Below, piece by piece: positions 60,883-64,000 of a stretch of 64,000 nucleotides of DNA. The translations under genes and the position numbers were made by a program. The DNA comes from DAOUKH01 sp034421515. GTDB taxonomy: Bacteria > Chloroflexota > Dehalococcoidia > SHYB01. The stretch's first letter is position 1. Each line of letters begins with the position of its first letter. Location of the stretch: assembly GCA_034421515.1 (NCBI GenBank), contig DAOUKH010000061.1:1-64000 (forward strand). Direction: 5' to 3'. Under the pieces are notes generated by a model that ran no database searches, was not told the DNA's origin, and saw nothing but the letters and a program-made list of their open reading frames with translations.

Positions 60883-61386
60883 CTACGGCAGGGACGGGTC
60901 CGGCTCTACGAGCAAGTGCTGGACGGGTCGTCCCAGGGCTCTGGCGATTGCGGTCAGCGTCTTGAATCTTGGGGACTGGTTTCCCTGCTCAAGCCGTACC
61001 AACGTCACTCGCCCAATGTTGGCCGCGTGGGCGAGGGCTTCCTGGGTGAGGTCCGCGGATTCTCTGTAATGGCGGATGCGTTCGCCGAGCGTGCTTCTCC
61101 CCCGCATCGCGATGGCCTCGACGGTTGGCCGGTAGGACTCATCGCAGTAGTGACGGGCGAAGTCCCAGGGAATCTCGACACGCTCGCCTTGGGACGTCAT
61201 GAGCACCATCTCATAGGGATTGGGCAACTCAAGGCCGGCCAAGCCCGCGCGCTCCTTGATCTCAGGAATGTCGGCGAAGGGGAGGAGGCCCTTGCGGCCA
61301 TCCGCGAAGCGCAGCTCAACGCCATCGTTCAACGGGTTTGCCATCATCATCATGCGGTCGGCGTTTTTCACCACAACGGCATTCAT
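60883..61386 (-). CDS. DUF2442-XRE antitoxin-like protein
   Basis: 167 aa. The N-terminal DUF2442-like domain (about 1-85; VELRFADGRKG, LELPNPYEMVLMTSQGERVEIPWDFARHYCDES) is followed by an XRE-type HTH (about 100-160; LGERIRHYRESADLTQEALAHAANIGRVTLVRLEQGN). In DUF4160/DUF2442 pairs this protein is thought to bind DNA and control both genes. ATG 61386 overlaps the stop of the DUF4160 gene by four bases. The 20-bp palindrome at 61676-61695 is the likely operator. Confidence 0.85.
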   Translation of the reverse strand: MNAVVVKNADRMMMMANPLNDGVELRFADGRKGLLPFADIPEIKERAGLAGLELPNPYEMVLMTSQGERVEIPWDFARHYCDESYRPTVEAIAMRGRSTLGERIRHYRESADLTQEALAHAANIGRVTLVRLEQGNQSPRFKTLTAIARALGRPVQHLLVEPDPSLP

Positions 61387-61625
61387 CTGCTATCTCCCGT
61401 GAATACGGTCCCACACCTTCTGATCTGCCCAACATGCTTCCGATACGCGATGAGGATGTCCCGAAAGTCGCCGGGAGGAGGTCTGTCCATATAGGTTGCG
61501 CCGTTCAACTCGATACGGCACACATCCTCATTTCCGACCCAGACGTGCACGTGGGGCGGCTCGAAATCCTTCTCCCTGGTGTTGATGACGAAACGGAACT
61601 GTCCTTCTACCACGACGGTTGGCAT
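61383..61625 (-). CDS. DUF4160-family small protein, partner of the DUF2442-XRE gene
   Basis: 80 aa DUF4160 protein: MPTVVVEGQFRFVINTREKD, then EPPHVHVWVGNED (the conserved PPHVHV motif, perhaps metal- or nucleotide-binding) and ILIAYRKHVGQIRR. It is found widely beside DUF2442 genes as a suspected toxin-antitoxin or regulatory pair; the toxic activity is not proven. It is the first gene of the pair, with start ATG 61625 about 50 bases downstream of the operator. Confidence 0.82.
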   Translation of the reverse strand: MPTVVVEGQFRFVINTREKDFEPPHVHVWVGNEDVCRIELNGATYMDRPPPGDFRDILIAYRKHVGQIRRCGTVFTGDSR

Positions 61626-61675
61626 TCGATGTCCTTGGACAACGCGTTATCCGCCCACCGTCCGTCTACTATGGA

Positions 61676-61695
61676 ATGTATCATAAACGATACAT
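61676..61695 (-). promoter_or_regulatory. 20-bp palindromic operator of the DUF4160/DUF2442-XRE pair
   Basis: ATGTATCATAAACGATACAT: perfect 7-bp arms with a 6-bp A/T-rich centre. On the minus strand a TATGAT -10-like box lies within it. This is the typical arrangement for autorepression by the XRE protein. Confidence 0.7.
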
Positions 61696-61755
61696 GCAGT
61701 CGAGCACCGCGGCTTTTACGGACACTCACGGCCTTGAGGCGCCGCCGCCGGCGCT

Positions 61756-63444
61756 TCAGGACTCTATGAGGCCCTCTTGGGGCATGGTCCAGGGCAGCCG
61801 GTAGAACGGGGCGAACTGCGGCGCGCGGGGTATCGGCATCTCTCCGAAGGGCACGTCGATTATTACCGGCCTCTGCCGCTCCAGTGCGATGGGAATCAAC
61901 CGCTCTAACTCCAGTGGGTCGTCCGCTCTCATGCCGACCGCGCCGAACGACTCCGCGAATTTGACGAAGTCGGGGTTGTGCAGGTCGGTGCCATAGGCTC
62001 CGCCAAAGGCATCGTCGAGGTCTCGGGCGACGTTACCGTAGGAGTCGTTTCTGAAGACCACGGTCACGACGTTGATGCCGTACTGCAGGGCGGTGGAGAG
62101 CTCGGACGAGTTGAACATGAACCCTCCGTCTCCGGCCATGCAGATCACGGGGCGATCGGGCTTGGCCACCTTGACTCCCAGCGCGGTCGGAAAGCCGTAG
62201 CCGAGGTTGAACGAGTAGCCGGAGTCGATGTACGTCTTCGGGTGGGCGACCTGGTAGTGGGTACGGGCGTAGTAGCCGAACTGCGTGACGTCCCAGACGA
62301 TGAAGGCATCTTCCGGGATGCCTCTCTGCAAAGCCTCCAGAACCGCGTACTGCGGCTCCTTGAGCCGAATGTCGTAGTAGGCTATCAGCCTCCGTGCCGC
62401 GCTCACCGCCTCGACGGGCGACGGACGCTCTCCCGCCCCAGCCTCGATGAGGTAGGGAAGCAATGCCTCGATGGTCGCCCGAGCGTCGCCGTGCAAAGGG
62501 AGCGTGTTCGCCTGGTGCCTCGTGAGCTCCGCGTCGTCTATGTTGATGTTCACCAGTTTGGACGCCTCGCCCGCCGGATTGCCGAGCGAGAAACGCGCGC
62601 CGATTCCTATCACCACGTCGGCGGACTGCATCACCTCGAACAGCTGGTTCATCTCCTGTCTCTCGCCCCTGGGACTGAAGCAGGAGCCGTAGGACAACGG
62701 ATGGCCGTCCGGGATGGCTCCCTTGCCGCCGCTGGAGGTTACGACGGGTATGTTCGTCGCCTCGGCCAGTTTGACCAGAGCTCCTTCGGCGTCGGAGCGC
62801 GCCACGCCGCCCCCGGCGTATATGAGGGGCGTGGTGGACCTCGAGATGAGATGGGCGGCCTCCCGAAGATCTTCGGGGCTGGGTACGATCCTTGAAATAC
62901 GGGCGGGATTCCGCAGCTCGACTTCCTCCCGCTCAACTCCGGCTTCGGGCGGCATCTCGATCAGCACCGGACGGGGACGGCCGGTGCGCATCTGCCTGAA
63001 CGCTTCGAATACGGCGTCCGGAACTTCACGAGGCCTGGATGCCTGTCGCCGCCATTTGGTCACGGAGCGCACCGTGCCGGACTGGTCGGCGATTTCGTGC
63101 ACGGCCCCGACGTTCTTTCCGATGGCGCCGCGCGGCACCTGACCCGCGATGAGGAGCACCGGCGTGGAGCGGGAGTAGGCGTTGGTCAGGCCGGACGCCG
63201 CGTTGTAGAGACCCACGCCGGGGACCACCAGCGCGACTCCCGGCTCGCCTGAAGCGCGGGCATAGCCGTCGGCCATGTACGTCGTCGCCTGTTCGTGGCG
63301 GGTCGTGATCATGCGAATGCCGGGCTCGTCCCGCAGCGCGGCCACAATGCCGTAAATCTGTATGCCCGGGATCCCGAACACGACCTCGACGCCTTCCCTC
63401 ACCAGGGACTTCGCGAGGGCTTCTCCTCCGCTCATCTTGGCCAT
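61756..63444 (-). CDS. ThDP-dependent enzyme, acetolactate synthase-like
   Basis: 562 aa with the three ThDP domains. The N-terminal catalytic Glu51 lies in TRHEQATTYMADGYARASG. A middle FAD/nucleotide-fold domain (about 190-340) follows, and the C-terminal ThDP motif is ICMAGDGGFMFN ... VFRNDSYGN. The family includes acetolactate synthase, benzoylformate decarboxylase and oxalyl-CoA/sulfoacetaldehyde enzymes. No small regulatory subunit (ilvN) or ilvC adjoins, so a catabolic decarboxylase or lyase is more likely than Ile/Val synthesis. It is coupled with the DUF1330 gene 32 bases upstream. Confidence 0.87.
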   Translation of the reverse strand: MAKMSGGEALAKSLVREGVEVVFGIPGIQIYGIVAALRDEPGIRMITTRHEQATTYMADGYARASGEPGVALVVPGVGLYNAASGLTNAYSRSTPVLLIAGQVPRGAIGKNVGAVHEIADQSGTVRSVTKWRRQASRPREVPDAVFEAFRQMRTGRPRPVLIEMPPEAGVEREEVELRNPARISRIVPSPEDLREAAHLISRSTTPLIYAGGGVARSDAEGALVKLAEATNIPVVTSSGGKGAIPDGHPLSYGSCFSPRGERQEMNQLFEVMQSADVVIGIGARFSLGNPAGEASKLVNINIDDAELTRHQANTLPLHGDARATIEALLPYLIEAGAGERPSPVEAVSAARRLIAYYDIRLKEPQYAVLEALQRGIPEDAFIVWDVTQFGYYARTHYQVAHPKTYIDSGYSFNLGYGFPTALGVKVAKPDRPVICMAGDGGFMFNSSELSTALQYGINVVTVVFRNDSYGNVARDLDDAFGGAYGTDLHNPDFVKFAESFGAVGMRADDPLELERLIPIALERQRPVIIDVPFGEMPIPRAPQFAPFYRLPWTMPQEGLIES

Positions 63445-63476
63445 GAGTAACCTTCCCCCAATGGAAGGGCGAGTGA

Positions 63477-63764
63477 CTACAAGCCGTCGACTACCACCAT
63501 GTTGATGTTGGCGGACCTGGAGAGAATGTCGCCGAGCGCGACGTACTCAGGCGACTTCAGCCAGGCATGGACCTGCTGAAGGTCGCCGAACTCGAGGATA
63601 GCGAGACGTTTGGGCGTCCAATCGCCCAGTACGACCTCAAGCTCGCCACCACGCGCCACGAACCTGCCTCTGTGGGCCTCGACCGTACTGGTGACTCGCT
63701 CACGAAACTCTCCATAGAGACTCGCATCCGTTATCTCAACATCGGTTATCACGTACGCCGACAT
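63477..63764 (-). CDS. DUF1330-family protein
   Basis: 95 aa ferredoxin-like a/b barrel of the DUF1330/EthD-related group: YVITDVEITDASLYGEFRERV, the HRGRFVARGGELEVV strand and KRLAILEFGDLQQVHAWLKSPEY. Such proteins are dimeric and of unknown function, often next to catabolic enzymes. Here it precedes the ThDP enzyme on the same transcript. Confidence 0.85.
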   Translation of the reverse strand: MSAYVITDVEITDASLYGEFRERVTSTVEAHRGRFVARGGELEVVLGDWTPKRLAILEFGDLQQVHAWLKSPEYVALGDILSRSANINMVVVDGL

Positions 63765-63772
63765 GCTTACCC

Positions 63773-63906
63773 TCTCCTTCGAGTCCGGCGCCCATCTGAA
63801 GGCGCCGGAGGATCTCGATGCGCTCGGCTTGGGACGCTGTGGGCACTATCTTATGGGAGTTGGGCAACAGGTTGGCGACCATCACGCTGCGGTCAGCGTT
63901 CTTCAC
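63773..63906 (-). pseudogene. Decayed copy of the DUF2442 antitoxin gene
   Basis: Reading from GTG 63906: VKNADRSVMVAN joins directly to LLPNSHKIVPTASQAERIEI. These match two separated parts of the intact protein at 60883-61386 (VKNADRMMMMAN and LELPNPYEMVLMTSQGERVEI). The stretch between them is deleted, and the DUF2442 remainder and the HTH are missing. The start overlaps the stop of the partial gene upstream (GTGA). Confidence 0.7.
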
Positions 63907-64000
63907 CCCTCCAGGGCGTCCATCACGTCGTGGAGGCTGTCGGCGGGGGTGTTGGGAGGCACCTCGCCGTCGGTGGTGAGGTAGAAGGCGCCGTCGGCGG
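63903..64000 (-). CDS. C-terminal fragment of an unknown protein (5' end outside window)
   Basis: The last 31 codons are seen: ADGAFYLTTDGEVPPNTPAD then SLHDVMDALEG and a TGA at 63905-63903. The composition is protein-like, but no family can be named from so little. It may have been the partner of the decayed DUF2442 gene, because their stop and start overlap. Confidence 0.5.
   Translation of the reverse strand, partial: ADGAFYLTTDGEVPPNTPADSLHDVMDALEG

Noticed and set aside
63763..63984. Plus-strand open frame at the right edge
   Set aside because: The opposite strand has a better explanation: a decayed DUF2442 copy and the end of another gene. The plus frame has no motif or ribosome site.

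Overview
The window is GC-rich and densely coded on both strands. It looks like the chromosome of an uncultured Chloroflexota bacterium, most likely of the SAR202/Dehalococcoidia type. That placement is an inference. It rests on the character of the single 16S rRNA gene and on the gene content: amidohydrolase-2 proteins, LLM-class and deazaflavin-type oxidoreductases, a CaiB/BaiF CoA-transferase, a thiolase/OB-fold pair and a lone molybdopterin oxidoreductase subunit. No phage, integrase or CRISPR array is visible.

Layout. 1-5.2 kb: proBA, a small unknown protein, a lipid-flippase-like membrane protein and a split transketolase. 5.3-14.3 kb: catabolic genes (molybdopterin hydroxylase, two amidohydrolases, LLM oxidoreductase, thiolase with OB-fold partner), with a possible PIN-domain toxin-antitoxin pair at 10.7-11.5 kb. 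14.3-18.7 kb: priA, rplS, trmD and a MogA/MoaB protein with a His-rich tail. 18.8-23.5 kb: a type II NADH dehydrogenase fused to a cyclic-nucleotide-binding domain, small unknowns, a Ca2+/Na+ exchanger and an enoyl-CoA hydratase. 23.6-33.3 kb: a free-standing 5S rRNA gene, an S1-domain protein, clpC, a large DUF11-repeat surface protein and a free-standing 16S rRNA gene. Each rRNA gene has its own promoter and terminator, and no 23S gene is present. 33.3-35.2 kb: a tandem duplication of a deazaflavin-type nitroreductase that carried along a fragment of the next gene. 35.2-38.3 kb: SDR, a DsbA/FrnE-type protein whose active-site Cys codon is TGA (probable selenoprotein), queA and tenA. 38.3-44.6 kb: a compact operon acpS-nnr-coaX-coaBC-tyrA-aroA. 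44.6-45.3 kb: a gene-free cluster of repeats. 45.3-60.9 kb: dienelactone hydrolase, ABC exporter, fatty-acid desaturase, O-methyltransferase, fused CoA-transferase, Lrp regulator, haloalkane-dehalogenase-like protein, NCS2 permease with an extra soluble domain, an 11-residue-repeat protein, a triple-Rid protein and a creatinase-type peptidase. 60.9-64.0 kb: a DUF4160 / DUF2442-XRE pair with a 20-bp operator, a ThDP enzyme with a DUF1330 protein, and a decayed second copy of the DUF2442 gene.

The most notable items are the Sec-DsbA candidate, the unlinked rRNA genes with 10-bp-periodic repeats in front of the 16S promoter, the fossil record of the nitroreductase duplication, a dispersed multi-hairpin REP family, and unusual domain fusions (NDH-2 with CNB, NCS2 with a GHKL-like tail, triple Rid).
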